Positions 16,369 through 25,375 of a stretch of 64,000 nucleotides of DNA are shown here, piece by piece. How positions within the stretch are numbered: the stretch's first letter is position 1; each line of letters begins with the position of its first letter. A program made the translations under genes and the position numbers. The stretch comes from Helicobacter typhlonius (GTDB lineage: Bacteria > Campylobacterota > Campylobacteria > Campylobacterales > Helicobacteraceae): NCBI RefSeq assembly GCF_001460635.1, contig NZ_LN907858.1, forward strand, positions 310,001-374,000. Direction: 5' to 3'. The notes beneath the pieces are model-generated. The model saw nothing but the letters and a program-made list of their open reading frames with translations. It made no database searches and had not been told where the DNA came from.

Positions 16369-17061
16369 ATGGGACTTTATGATAGGAATTACACTAACAA
16401 CGCGCAGTTTGCAAATGAAGCAATAGCGGAGCGTGATAGTGCATTAGTGAATTTTGTGAAGACGACTTACAAATTTTTTGGTGCAAGTTTATTCTTTGCT
16501 TTCATCGGTGCGATGATTGGTTTTATGTATTTAGAATTTGTAGTAGAATATCGCCTTTTTATTTTTATTGCTGAAATTGCAGCACTTTTTGGGGTTATGT
16601 TTTCTCGTTCTAAACCGGGCTTAAATATCGCTATGCTTTTCATCTTTACTACACTTACAGGCTTAGCTATTACGCCTCTTGTGGCTATGGTAGCATTTAA
16701 AGCTGGTGCTGGTGCGGTTGCAATGGCATTTGCTATGACAACAATTATTTTTGGCGTTATGAGCATTTTTGGTATTAAAACTACAAAAGATTTAGCTAAT
16801 ATGGGCAAAATGCTTTTTATTGCTCTTATTGTTGTGGTTGTATGCTCAATTATAAATCTCTTTCTTGGAAGCTCTATGTTTCAAGTATTGATTTCAAGTG
16901 CAGCAGCTATACTTTTTAGTTTGTATGTAGCGTATGATACGCAAAATATTGTGCGTGGTTTATATACTAGCCCAGTAGATGCAGCTATTAACCTTTATTT
17001 GGATTTTTATAATATTTTTGTGAGCTTACTTTCGCTCATTGGCTTAGCAAATCGCGACTAA
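16369..17061 (+). CDS. Bax inhibitor-1 / YccA family membrane protein
   Basis: 230-residue protein with seven hydrophobic helices and the BI-1 C-terminal signature LYVAYDTQNI followed by DAAINLYLDFYNIFVSLLSLIG. Family members are calcium-leak channels in eukaryotes; E. coli YccA modulates FtsH protease. I start at the ATG at 16369 after AAGAAGGAGA, not at an upstream in-frame start without a ribosome site. The 145 bases before it hold a possible promoter but no gene. A frameshifted ThiD2-like gene begins 10 bases downstream. Confidence 0.88.
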   Translation: MGLYDRNYTNNAQFANEAIAERDSALVNFVKTTYKFFGASLFFAFIGAMIGFMYLEFVVEYRLFIFIAEIAALFGVMFSRSKPGLNIAMLFIFTTLTGLAITPLVAMVAFKAGAGAVAMAFAMTTIIFGVMSIFGIKTTKDLANMGKMLFIALIVVVVCSIINLFLGSSMFQVLISSAAAILFSLYVAYDTQNIVRGLYTSPVDAAINLYLDFYNIFVSLLSLIGLANRD

Positions 17062-17071
17062 GGCTCACACA

Positions 17072-17475
17072 ATGGAGGTTGGTAGAGTCATTGATGCTAA
17101 CCTCAATCGTTTAAAAGAGGGTATCCGAGTGATTGAGGATACTCTCCGCTACTTTCATAATGATGTTTTGCTTTCTTCGTCATTAAAGAATATCTCCGAC
17201 ATCAAATTAAAATTTCTTCAAATATATCTTTACTTTCTTGTCGTAATGTAAATGGCGATGTGCTAAAAGGAAGTGTGCCTGATGAATTGCAACGTGAGAA
17301 TCTCGCCCATTTGGTAATGGCAAATTTTAAACGTGCTCAAGAAAGTGCACGAGTTCTTGAAGAATATACTAAACTTGTTCCTACTTTTGGCAATAGTGCT
17401 GATTTTAAAAAGGTAAGATATGAGTTGTATGAGCTTGAGAAAACCTACTTTGAACGATATGGCAAAAAGGAATAA
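17072..17475 (+). pseudogene. ThiD2-like (thiamine-phosphate synthase N-terminal type) protein, frameshifted
   Basis: The first frame gives EVGRVIDANLNRLKEGIRVIEDTLRYF, the hallmark of ThiD2-type domains found alone or before ThiE. Near 17198-17200 the reading shifts: the original frame ends at a TAA at 17249, while another frame continues RHQIKISSNISLL and then NVNGDVLKGSVPDEL to ...YFERYGKKE at 17475. The total length (404 bases) is not a multiple of three; two surplus bases, or one missing, around AATATCTCCGAC explain it. The intact protein would be about 134 residues. Its stop abuts the convergent miaA stop with no gap. Real inactivation and a sequencing error both remain possible. Confidence 0.8.
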
Positions 17476-18384
17476 TCAAAGAGTATTATTATGAATTTGC
17501 TGTATTAATTGTGCCTCTAATGCTTTTTCCTTTAAATGTGTAATTTGTGCAAATTGAGTGCGATTAAAGGTGCGCTGACGTTTGGCAAGTTGGCAAGTAT
17601 GAAAAAAGATTTGCTCTTCAAGCTGTTGTAAAGTCGCAACCTTGCCTTGCAAAAAATTTACACATTCTTTTGCGCCAATAGCATTTAACGCAGGAGCTTG
17701 TGCGCCATAAGATTCTAATACATTTTGCACTTCCTCCACAATCCCTTTTTGAATCATTGCTTTTGTGCGTTTAGCAATGCGCTCTCTTAACTCATCGCGT
17801 TCGCATTCAAGGCAAAAAATCTTAATGTCATAGCCTAAAGACTCTTTTTTATGTGTGGCAAAATATATACTTGGAGGTGTATTTGTGGCTTTAAAGAGTG
17901 CAAGGGCTTTGCAGATTCTGTAAGTATCTGTGGGTGAGAGACTTTGAGCATAAGTTTTATCAATTTGTGTTAATTGTGCATATTGCATACTTATATTTCC
18001 TAGACTTTTTACCCACTCTTCGTGTTCTTCAAGGGGAGGCATAGGGCTTAAGCCCTCCATAATGCTTTTAAGAAAAAAGCTACTTCCACCTACGATAAGC
18101 AAAGGCGTGTGTGGAGAGTTATTTTTGATGTCTTCAATGCTTTGGAGCAGAAGATCTTTGAAAATCATCACATTGCTTTTTTGATGTGGCTCTAGGATAT
18201 TAAGCGCATAATAACATACCTGTGATTGCTCCAAGAGTGTGGGTTTAGCAGAAGTAATATCAAGATATTTATAAATACTTAGAGAATCAAGGCTAAAAAT
18301 CTTACAATTTTGCTCCATTGCTATGCGATGAGCAAGAGCACTCTTGCCGCTTCCACTTGAGCCAAGCACTGCAATGATTTTCAT
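17476..18384 (-). CDS. miaA: tRNA dimethylallyltransferase MiaA
   Basis: Adds the dimethylallyl group to N6 of A37 in tRNAs reading UNN codons. The 302-residue protein has a P-loop GSSGSGKSAL (about residue 8), the SLDSLSIYKYLDI segment that follows it in MiaA, and LIVGGSSFFLKSIMEG near residue 97. Length is normal. It sits 17 bases downstream of the aminotransferase gene and its stop touches the ThiD2-like gene from the other strand. Confidence 0.95.
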   Translation of the reverse strand: MKIIAVLGSSGSGKSALAHRIAMEQNCKIFSLDSLSIYKYLDITSAKPTLLEQSQVCYYALNILEPHQKSNVMIFKDLLLQSIEDIKNNSPHTPLLIVGGSSFFLKSIMEGLSPMPPLEEHEEWVKSLGNISMQYAQLTQIDKTYAQSLSPTDTYRICKALALFKATNTPPSIYFATHKKESLGYDIKIFCLECERDELRERIAKRTKAMIQKGIVEEVQNVLESYGAQAPALNAIGAKECVNFLQGKVATLQQLEEQIFFHTCQLAKRQRTFNRTQFAQITHLKEKALEAQLIQQIHNNTL

Positions 18385-18400
18385 ATATGAAGTTAGAGAC

Positions 18401-19516
18401 CTATTTATCTAATATCTCATAATAGGCAGTAAGAAATACTTTATTCCCTGTGCCATCAAATTTCCTAAGATTTAATCGTTCTAGAGCAAGCTCTATTGCG
18501 TTTACAACCCACACACTCTCATTAAGTGCGATAAGCCCCATTTGATTAAAGCGCACAATGCTTGTTTTGAGCTTATCTTGCCCACCTGCAGCGTTTATAC
18601 CAAATTCATTTTTGAGAATCTTACGCAATGGTGCGGCATTAGCCTCATCGTAAATAGTATTCATCGCAAGGGCAGGATTTTTAGGATAAATCCTAAGCCC
18701 TAAAGATTCTAAAGCTTTGTGTGTGGCAAGGCTTCGTGCTTTGGTTTTTTCATAAATGCCTTTAAAATCTCCATTTACAAGTTCAAAATACTTTGCTAGT
18801 CCTGTGATAATTGTCGTAGGCGCAGTCCAAGCAGTCGTATTTTGTGCTTGATTTTTAAGCTCTGTTTTGAGATTAAAATAAAAACCTATATCCCGCTCGT
18901 TTGCAAGTTCTATCGCATAATGAGAAAGTCCTATAATGCTTAAGCCTGGCGGGAGCATAAAAGCTTTTTGTGAGCCACCAATGAGTGCATCAATATATGT
19001 CGTATCAATTTCTTCAACACCCATAGCAGTAATGGCATCAACAACAACTACAATACGCGGATTATGCGCTTTAATTGCTTGAGCAATTTCTTCTACAGGG
19101 TGGCGCAATCCTCCTGCAGATTCGCACATTTGAATGCAAAAGCAGTCTATATCTTTTTCATTTTTAAGTATCTCAAGCACACTTTCTACACTCGCAGGAG
19201 TATTCCATTCATTTACAATTTCTTTATAGGGAATCTTGTGTGCTTTAGCAATTTTGCCAAATCGTTCACCAAATTTGCCGCTATTGATACTTAGCACTTT
19301 ATTTTGAGTAAAAGTGCATACACACGCTTCCATCGCACCACTTCCACTACTTGCAAGCATAAGCACTTCGGGCATTTTTAGCATTTTTAAAAGCCCCTCT
19401 CTTGCTTTTGCAAAAATTGCTTCAAACTCTGGTGTGCGATGATGCAAAGTAGGCTCACTCATTGCATTGCGTATGGATTCTGGCACAGGTGTAGGTCCGG
19501 GCGTAAAAAGTAGCAT
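18401..19516 (-). CDS. Class V aminotransferase (serine-pyruvate/alanine-glyoxylate type)
   Basis: PLP enzyme of aminotransferase class V, 371 residues. FTPGPTPVPESI at the N-terminus, SSGSGAMEA (PLP-phosphate binding), VVVDAITAMG (Asp to the pyridine N) and GGSQKAFMLPPG with the Schiff-base lysine. I use the ATG at 19516, five bases after AAGGAG, instead of the GTG two codons earlier that touches the ribosome site. It could be a small-molecule transaminase or act as phosphoserine aminotransferase. Confidence 0.88.
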   Translation of the reverse strand: MLLFTPGPTPVPESIRNAMSEPTLHHRTPEFEAIFAKAREGLLKMLKMPEVLMLASSGSGAMEACVCTFTQNKVLSINSGKFGERFGKIAKAHKIPYKEIVNEWNTPASVESVLEILKNEKDIDCFCIQMCESAGGLRHPVEEIAQAIKAHNPRIVVVVDAITAMGVEEIDTTYIDALIGGSQKAFMLPPGLSIIGLSHYAIELANERDIGFYFNLKTELKNQAQNTTAWTAPTTIITGLAKYFELVNGDFKGIYEKTKARSLATHKALESLGLRIYPKNPALAMNTIYDEANAAPLRKILKNEFGINAAGGQDKLKTSIVRFNQMGLIALNESVWVVNAIELALERLNLRKFDGTGNKVFLTAYYEILDK

Positions 19517-19581
19517 ACTCACTCCTTAAATGAATAAAAAGAAATAAAAGCACATTATACTTTAAAATCTCTTTACTTTAA

Positions 19582-20607
19582 CTATTTGACATCACTTAAT
19601 CGGAGAGGCTGTGCAGCTTTGAGTGCGACTTTGGCACTCTTGCCTAGAATCTTATGCAAATATCGTGGGTGTTCTCCGCCGCTAGGACGCACGACAGAGA
19701 GATTTTTGTGCGTGAATTTTTCACCCTTTTTAATATCTGCACTTACCCAAATGCTTCGTGCAAATTGCCGCCTTTTTTTGCGTATATCTGCGGAAATTTT
19801 AGGTTTTTTGCAACCTAATGCCAAAGCGGTATCACGCACTTGCTCTACCATAGTTTTAAATTCATCTTTATTCATACTAAAGGCGCTATCTACACCACCA
19901 AGCGAGGAGTCAAGAATAAAATGCTTCTCAATCATACTTGCTCCTAAGCTTGTGGCGATACTTGGACAAAGTGCACCAAGTGTATGGTCAGATAATCCAT
20001 ATTTAATATTGTATTTTTTATAGGTTTTAGCAAGTTGAGGCATAGCAAGGAGATTTGCAGATTCTAGCGGGGCAGGATATTCGCTTATGCAATGAAGTAA
20101 TGTAATGTCCTTACAGCCATATTTATGGCAAATTTCTAGTGCAGTTTTGAGCTCCTTACGCGTAGCTACGCCTGTGGAAATAATGATTGGCTTTTTTGTT
20201 TTGGCAATGGCTTCTATAAGCTCATAGTGCATTGCTTCAAAACTTGCTACTTTATAAATCGGGCATTGTAGAGATTCTAAAAATGCAACACCTTTAGGTG
20301 AAAAAGGCGAGCTAAAAATAAGCAAACCTAACTTTTTTGCAAGAGAAAAAAGTTCTTTATGCCATTCCCAAGGAGTTTGGGCTTCTTTATAAAGTTCATA
20401 GAGATTGCGTTTATCCCAAAGTGTGCCACCACTAATGCAAAAATGTGGTTCATTTGATTGAAGTGTGAGGCACTCTGGCGTATAAGTTTGTAGTTTCACG
20501 CCATCAGCGCCACAAGCGGCAATCGCACGAATAGAATCTTTAGCAATTTCTAGGCTTTGGTTGTGATTTGCACTCAATTCAGCGATAATAAGAGGAGAGT
20601 TTGTCAT
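19582..20607 (-). CDS. pseI: Pseudaminic acid synthase PseI
   Basis: Condenses 2,4-diacetamido-2,4,6-trideoxy-L-altrose with phosphoenolpyruvate to pseudaminic acid, the sugar that decorates Helicobacter flagellins. 341 residues: NeuB-type TIM barrel (IIAELSANHNQSLEIAKD, GADGVKLQTYTPEC, IISTGVA, LSDHTLG, IEKHFILD) and a C-terminal antifreeze-like SAF domain from about residue 280. Its ATG overlaps the stop of the upstream PseG-PseH fusion (ATGA), so the three activities come from one coupled transcript. Confidence 0.93.
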   Translation of the reverse strand: MTNSPLIIAELSANHNQSLEIAKDSIRAIAACGADGVKLQTYTPECLTLQSNEPHFCISGGTLWDKRNLYELYKEAQTPWEWHKELFSLAKKLGLLIFSSPFSPKGVAFLESLQCPIYKVASFEAMHYELIEAIAKTKKPIIISTGVATRKELKTALEICHKYGCKDITLLHCISEYPAPLESANLLAMPQLAKTYKKYNIKYGLSDHTLGALCPSIATSLGASMIEKHFILDSSLGGVDSAFSMNKDEFKTMVEQVRDTALALGCKKPKISADIRKKRRQFARSIWVSADIKKGEKFTHKNLSVVRPSGGEHPRYLHKILGKSAKVALKAAQPLRLSDVK

Positions 20608-22268
20608 TTGAGCTCCTTATACATTAAAATCACATCATAATATCGTCTTTGTTCATCATCTTTGCGGCACACAAAGTCGTGTAATACGCCCTCGCGCATA
20701 TAACCACATTTTTCATAGAATTTTATGGCGCGTTCGTTATGGATAAGCACCTCAAGGTGTAGGGTGTGTAGGGTTAGATTACGCATAGCATAAGATTCTA
20801 AAAAGGATAGAATCTGTGCTCCCTTGCTATTTTTGTCGCATAGCGGATTTGTATAGATACCGATAAAGGCGTGTTTATGCGCGGGATTTATGCGCGTGAG
20901 TGAGCCTACACCAATGTATTCATCATTGGATTTAAAAAGCCAATACTGTTTTGAAGTATCATTAGTGAGATGAGCTAAAAATGCCTTGTGTGAAGCGGGA
21001 GTGATATACGAAGAATACATCCATTGTGCTACTTGCTTGTGATTACGCATAGAGAGGACAATTTCGCTTTCTTCTTGTGTCAAATGCGTAAAGGGTAGGG
21101 CGATAAGAGAATTTCTAGAATCCACGCTTTTATCTCGCGCATTTATGTTATGTGATATGAGATTGTGAATCTGCGTAAAAAGTGCAGATAATGAATCTAA
21201 AAGCTTCTCACTTGGGTGTAAGTCTTGAAGCGTGGTTTTAATAGATTCTAGGCTTTTTGGGGTTTGGGGCTTTGTGTGCGTATCAAAGTCGTTTGCGCTA
21301 GATTCTAAAATATCTTTATACCAAATGCGTAAGATTTCAAGTGCGTCAAGCGGGGTTTTGGCGGTGGCAATCGCGCCTTTTTGCGCCCATTTTGTGATGT
21401 GGAGATGTTGATTTGTGGCAGATTCTATAATAATGCTTGGAATCTTTAGTGTGAGGAGTTCGAGCATACTCCCGCCCCCCGCGCTTATGGCACAATCGCA
21501 TTCTTGTGCCTTGGCTAAAAAATCTTTGGGGTTAAGGTTGTGATAAGTGCTAATGTAGCTTGTGAGGCGAGGCGGGATACAAAGTGTGTGCGGGTAGCCG
21601 CCGCCTAAGATGATATGAAAATGGCAAGATTCTAAGAAAATAGAATCTGCAAGAATATTAAGATTCTCAATAAGTTCTTGCGTGAGATTGCCACTATCCA
21701 CGCCACCAAAGGTAACAAACACATTTATACGCGATATGTTTTTCCCGCACTTCTGCATAGAATCTTGTATAAAATCCCGCTTAAAATCTTGTGTATAATC
21801 CTGCGTTGGCATAATGGGCGGGATAATGTATTCTTCCCCGCACCATAGATAATAGTTCTTGTGCGAAAAATACTCTTGTATATGTGGAGTGGGGTTAAGG
21901 ATATAGCTTTGTGGCGGATACACATCGCGCAGAGTATCATCAAGACAGATGAGCGCCTTGCTCTGGGATTTTAATCGGTAGTAAAACCACTCTTGTGCTT
22001 CATAACTATCGACAATAGCAATATCAAGCATTTGAGGCTGGGTAGAGAGCCACTCGTAATTTTTACATTCATAGGATATAGATTCTAATAATTCTTTATC
22101 GAGCAGTTGTGCTAATGACGGAGGGATAAAATCCCCTACCACGCGATTATGCAAAGTGAGGGCATTGACTTGCCTTGTTTTGGCGCATAACGCGATGAGT
22201 TTCACACAGCGATAAAAATGTCCTAAGCCATATTTCGCCCCGCTCTCGCAAAAAACATCAATCCGCAT
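20604..22268 (-). CDS. PseG-PseH fusion: nucleotide-sugar hydrolase plus acetyltransferase of pseudaminic acid pathway
   Basis: Two consecutive pathway enzymes in one 554-residue chain. Residues 1 to ~365 are PseG, which removes UDP from the altropyranose intermediate: the GLGHFYRC motif carries His17, the known catalytic position in C. jejuni PseG, and a GT-B-like SAGGGSMLELL loop follows near 265. Residues ~385-554 are a GNAT domain (NHKQVAQWMY, YIGVGSLTRIN, ERAIKFYEKCGY) like PseH, which acetylates the 4-amino group before PseG acts. A Ser/Asn/His-rich linker joins them. In H. pylori and C. jejuni these are, to my knowledge, not fused to one another. The 253 bases upstream show no convincing gene. 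Confidence 0.9.
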   Translation of the reverse strand: MRIDVFCESGAKYGLGHFYRCVKLIALCAKTRQVNALTLHNRVVGDFIPPSLAQLLDKELLESISYECKNYEWLSTQPQMLDIAIVDSYEAQEWFYYRLKSQSKALICLDDTLRDVYPPQSYILNPTPHIQEYFSHKNYYLWCGEEYIIPPIMPTQDYTQDFKRDFIQDSMQKCGKNISRINVFVTFGGVDSGNLTQELIENLNILADSIFLESCHFHIILGGGYPHTLCIPPRLTSYISTYHNLNPKDFLAKAQECDCAISAGGGSMLELLTLKIPSIIIESATNQHLHITKWAQKGAIATAKTPLDALEILRIWYKDILESSANDFDTHTKPQTPKSLESIKTTLQDLHPSEKLLDSLSALFTQIHNLISHNINARDKSVDSRNSLIALPFTHLTQEESEIVLSMRNHKQVAQWMYSSYITPASHKAFLAHLTNDTSKQYWLFKSNDEYIGVGSLTRINPAHKHAFIGIYTNPLCDKNSKGAQILSFLESYAMRNLTLHTLHLEVLIHNERAIKFYEKCGYMREGVLHDFVCRKDDEQRRYYDVILMYKELK

Positions 22269-22521
22269 ACCCTTTCCTTTAGCTTAAAAGTTTTGATTGT
22301 GTAGCAAAGTTGATTCCATAAACAATAAAAAAAGTGCAAATATAAAAAGATGATGAAAGAATGAATAAGGGTTATTTTGATGAGTTAAGGAGGTGTGATG
22401 TGGGCAGATTATGCGAATCAATGGTTTTAATCAGTGATTGAATCTCTTCATTATACATCTCTTGCGTATAGATTCGCTCTCACATTTTAACTTAATGCAC
22501 TTCAGGCACTAGCTCAAAGCC

Positions 22522-23274
22522 CTAATACTCAAGCTTTGGGAGCTTTGCCCCTTGCAGTGAAATCTCCATTGCTCTGCGATAAAAGGCTGTGTGTTTATTA
22601 GAGCAGTGCCTATTGCATTGTTTGACAAATAGCACATCAAATACATCAAATCCCATCCACTCCCACGCGTAAGTATTGTATCTAAATATCATTTTTCCCT
22701 CACGCTTTTTAATAGCACTTATTTGCTCTTGAGTAAAGCCATTGTTTGTAAGATGATTCATACACCATTCGTGGGTTTCCTTAGTATATTCTGTATCAAG
22801 ATACTCTTCAAGCAAGGCTATCCAATTATCCATATGATGTATTTCTTGCACGTTATTGCGTTTGATAAAGTCTTTAAATTGCTCTTTATCGCAAGAAGGA
22901 ATCTTAATCAGCTCATAAAATGGCTCACTCAAGCACTTATTTTGCACAATTAAAGCAAGTGGTAAATCTATATAGCCCACAATATCTTTGGCATTAAGCT
23001 CACTTTCGCCTTGCTTATTTTTGTTTTGATACACACTACTTGGCTTAAGCGGATAATTTAAAAAAATAAGGCTTGAAAGCCCTATTTTAATCCCGCAGTC
23101 TTGAGAGTAAATATCTTCAGATTCTGAAAGATCCGCAATATATTGACCTAGAATCGTATAGGGAAGCAAAAGTCGCGTCAAGCAGGAGCGCAAAAATCCC
23201 AAACTATAATCTCTCTCGCAAAAAACTAAATGGAGGCAAAGGCAGAGGGAGTTTAAAGGCATTTGTATTGCCAC
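22522..23274 (-). CDS. Hypothetical protein downstream of U32 family gene
   Basis: Up to 250 residues, unrecognised. The first ~24 codons lie inside the end of the U32-family gene in another frame, so the true start is probably later; TTG codons near 23199-23160 are candidates. The body looks like a soluble cytoplasmic protein with a conserved-looking C-terminal part rich in His/Cys/Trp (WEWMGFDVFDVLFVKQCNRHC). No signal peptide, membrane helix or known motif is obvious. Codon use resembles the neighbours. Confidence 0.6.
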   Translation of the reverse strand: MAIQMPLNSLCLCLHLVFCERDYSLGFLRSCLTRLLLPYTILGQYIADLSESEDIYSQDCGIKIGLSSLIFLNYPLKPSSVYQNKNKQGESELNAKDIVGYIDLPLALIVQNKCLSEPFYELIKIPSCDKEQFKDFIKRNNVQEIHHMDNWIALLEEYLDTEYTKETHEWCMNHLTNNGFTQEQISAIKKREGKMIFRYNTYAWEWMGFDVFDVLFVKQCNRHCSNKHTAFYRRAMEISLQGAKLPKLEY

Positions 23275-24583
23275 TATGGATTGATTCTAACTCCTTGCCC
23301 TCTTGCGTGATAATCTTCTCAAAGCGCATTTTTTTCACACCATTTTCTTCATAAATCTCACCTAACTCACTTTTGCCACACGCCACCTCTATGCCAAAAG
23401 GCACGACAATCTCTTTGGCTTCTCCTACGCGAATTGTATGCTTACATATCGCACATAAACCATTTTCTAGCACCTCGGCATTGACTTGATAATTACCATC
23501 ACTAATTGCGGTAAGATGATTTTGTGTGTTATTTTTTTCATAAGGGCGATGAATGATATAGCCATCAGTGAATCCGCGATTTTTAAGTGTGTTAAGCTCA
23601 TTGGCATAAAATGCGCTATTTTCACTCCCGCTATAATAATCATCAATTGCTGCACGATAAGCCCTAGCAGTGATTCCTGCGTAATAATTTGACTTTGTGC
23701 GCCCTTCGATTTTGAGCGCATCTATTGCGCCAGAATCTAAAATTTCTTTCATATGTCCGCTTAGATTCAAATCTTTTGAGTTAAAAATATGTGTCCCCAG
23801 TCCCTCTTGCTCTTGTAGCCTCATCATCACGCCATTATCGGGATTTTTGACAAAAAGCTCCTTGCCATCAAACTTCACAAGCTCATCATTCTCAATATTA
23901 CGCACAAAATATTCATAATCAAATCGGCAGTCATTCGCACAACTCCCGCGATTAGGCACACGCCCACTTTGCAAGGCAGAGATGAGACATCGTCCAGAAA
24001 AGGCAAAACACATACTGCCGTGAATAAAAACTTCAATCTCTAAATCGGGGAGTTGCTTTTTAATCTCTTTAATATCTTTGAGACTTATTTCTCGTGCCGC
24101 AACAATGCGCTTCACACCCATTTCATAGTAGCTCTGTGCATCAAGGATATTAAGCACATTTGCTTGAGTAGAGAGGTGGATAGGAATTTGCGGGGCGATT
24201 TTTTTAGCTAGACGCACAACACCAATAGCGGCGACAATAAAGGCATCAGGCTTAAGACTTGCCATTTTTTCAATATGAGATTCTAAAAGTTTGAGTTGGG
24301 AATTAAATGGGAATCCATTGATTGTAACAAACACTTTCTTGCCAAGTGCGTGAGCATATTTCACACCCTCTGCAAAGTCCTCATAGCTAAATTCTTTTCC
24401 TGCTCGTGTTCTTAAGGAGAAATGGCTCACGCCTCCATACACAGCATCAGCCCCATAAGCAAGGGCAATTTTAAGTTTTGTAAGGTTTCCTGCGGGGGAG
24501 AGGAGTTGGACTTTATGAGAAGTTTTAGAATGAGCCTTATTTTGCATAGGATTATGTGTGCTTAAGTTTATAGAATCTTGCAT
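23204..24583 (-). CDS. U32-family protein (TrhP/YegQ-like)
   Basis: 459 residues with the U32 core: LLSPAGNLTKLKIALAYGAD, VYGGVSHFSLR, TINGFPFN, LSTQANVLN, EVFIHGSMCFAFSGRCLIS and the cysteine cluster RGSCANDCRFDY. Labelled peptidase by history, but E. coli relatives (TrhP) act in tRNA wobble-uridine hydroxylation; the cysteines fit an Fe-S-linked role. An alternative ATG lies 12 codons in. It is downstream of cheZ with a 40-base gap, the same adjacency as in H. pylori (HP0169/HP0170, from memory). Confidence 0.88.
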   Translation of the reverse strand: MQDSINLSTHNPMQNKAHSKTSHKVQLLSPAGNLTKLKIALAYGADAVYGGVSHFSLRTRAGKEFSYEDFAEGVKYAHALGKKVFVTINGFPFNSQLKLLESHIEKMASLKPDAFIVAAIGVVRLAKKIAPQIPIHLSTQANVLNILDAQSYYEMGVKRIVAAREISLKDIKEIKKQLPDLEIEVFIHGSMCFAFSGRCLISALQSGRVPNRGSCANDCRFDYEYFVRNIENDELVKFDGKELFVKNPDNGVMMRLQEQEGLGTHIFNSKDLNLSGHMKEILDSGAIDALKIEGRTKSNYYAGITARAYRAAIDDYYSGSENSAFYANELNTLKNRGFTDGYIIHRPYEKNNTQNHLTAISDGNYQVNAEVLENGLCAICKHTIRVGEAKEIVVPFGIEVACGKSELGEIYEENGVKKMRFEKIITQEGKELESIHSGNTNAFKLPLPLPPFSFLRERL

Positions 24584-24623
24584 TATGTAGTCTTTAGACT
24601 TATTAGTTTAGAATCTCATCACT

Positions 24624-25310
24624 TTAAGACTTTGTGCCAAATGAAGCAATCATTGCTTCAATATCATCTTCATTGACCACATCTTCTTTGTCGTCTCCTG
24701 CAATAAAGACAGCGGAGCTTACGCGCTTACTATCATCAATCTTGCCTTCAAAGAGTGAATTCATATATTGTGCGAGGGCGCGCATTACATTGATTACGCG
24801 CTCAATTTTTTGACGATGAATATCTTGGTATTGCATTAAATCCATTGCCTGCATTGAAGCATCATTAATATCGTTTGCTGCATCTGTGATTTCTTTGCTA
24901 TGTGACCGAGTGTTTTTGGTAGATTCTAAAGCGATTTGGAAACTTTGTATATGAGGAAAAGTCGTGCAAAGTTTGGTAAATAACTCCTCTTGCTCACATA
25001 GGTAAGATTCAATGCCCTTAGCAAGTTTAGAGATTTTATCTGCGTCATTACTCATTACTTCGAGCTGGTCGAAAATTTGTGTGCCCTTGACTTCTGTATC
25101 TTTTGTAACTTCATCAAGCTGATGAACGATTTTGTGGTCTTCTGTGGGTGGAGGTGGAGGCCATTTTTTATCTGCTTCTGCGCGGAAGTCATTTGGATCA
25201 ATAGTTACTTTCTTCACTTCATCATCCTCTGGGGCAGAAACCGATGCACCATCTACCTTGCTCACATCGGGCTCACCATCCATAAGAGAATCTAGCTCTT
25301 CTTGAGTCAT
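24624..25310 (-). CDS. cheZ: CheZ-type CheY-P phosphatase
   Basis: Terminates chemotaxis signalling by dephosphorylating CheY. The 228-residue protein is mostly helical, with the active-site pattern D-x-x-x-Q in LMQYQDIHRQKIERV (around residue 157; CheZ uses Asp143/Gln147 in E. coli). The C-terminus DDIEAMIASFG matches the CheY-binding peptide at the end of CheZ. The N-terminus MTQEELDSLMDG instead resembles the CheY-P-binding N-terminus of FliM. A polyproline stretch (WPPPPP) at about residue 50 links the parts. H. pylori HP0170 is a remote CheZ of this type. Confidence 0.87.
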   Translation of the reverse strand: MTQEELDSLMDGEPDVSKVDGASVSAPEDDEVKKVTIDPNDFRAEADKKWPPPPPTEDHKIVHQLDEVTKDTEVKGTQIFDQLEVMSNDADKISKLAKGIESYLCEQEELFTKLCTTFPHIQSFQIALESTKNTRSHSKEITDAANDINDASMQAMDLMQYQDIHRQKIERVINVMRALAQYMNSLFEGKIDDSKRVSSAVFIAGDDKEDVVNEDDIEAMIASFGTKS

Positions 25311-25375
25311 TACGCTTCCTCCAAAATAAAAAGCGTATTATATTACATTTATTTTAAGTATTTCATTAATTTTTA

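Noticed and set aside
22269-22521. Short ORFs in the gap before the PseG-PseH gene, including a 10-codon one with an excellent AAGGAGG
   Set aside because: Too short and without any recognisable feature; the ribosome-site match alone is not enough.
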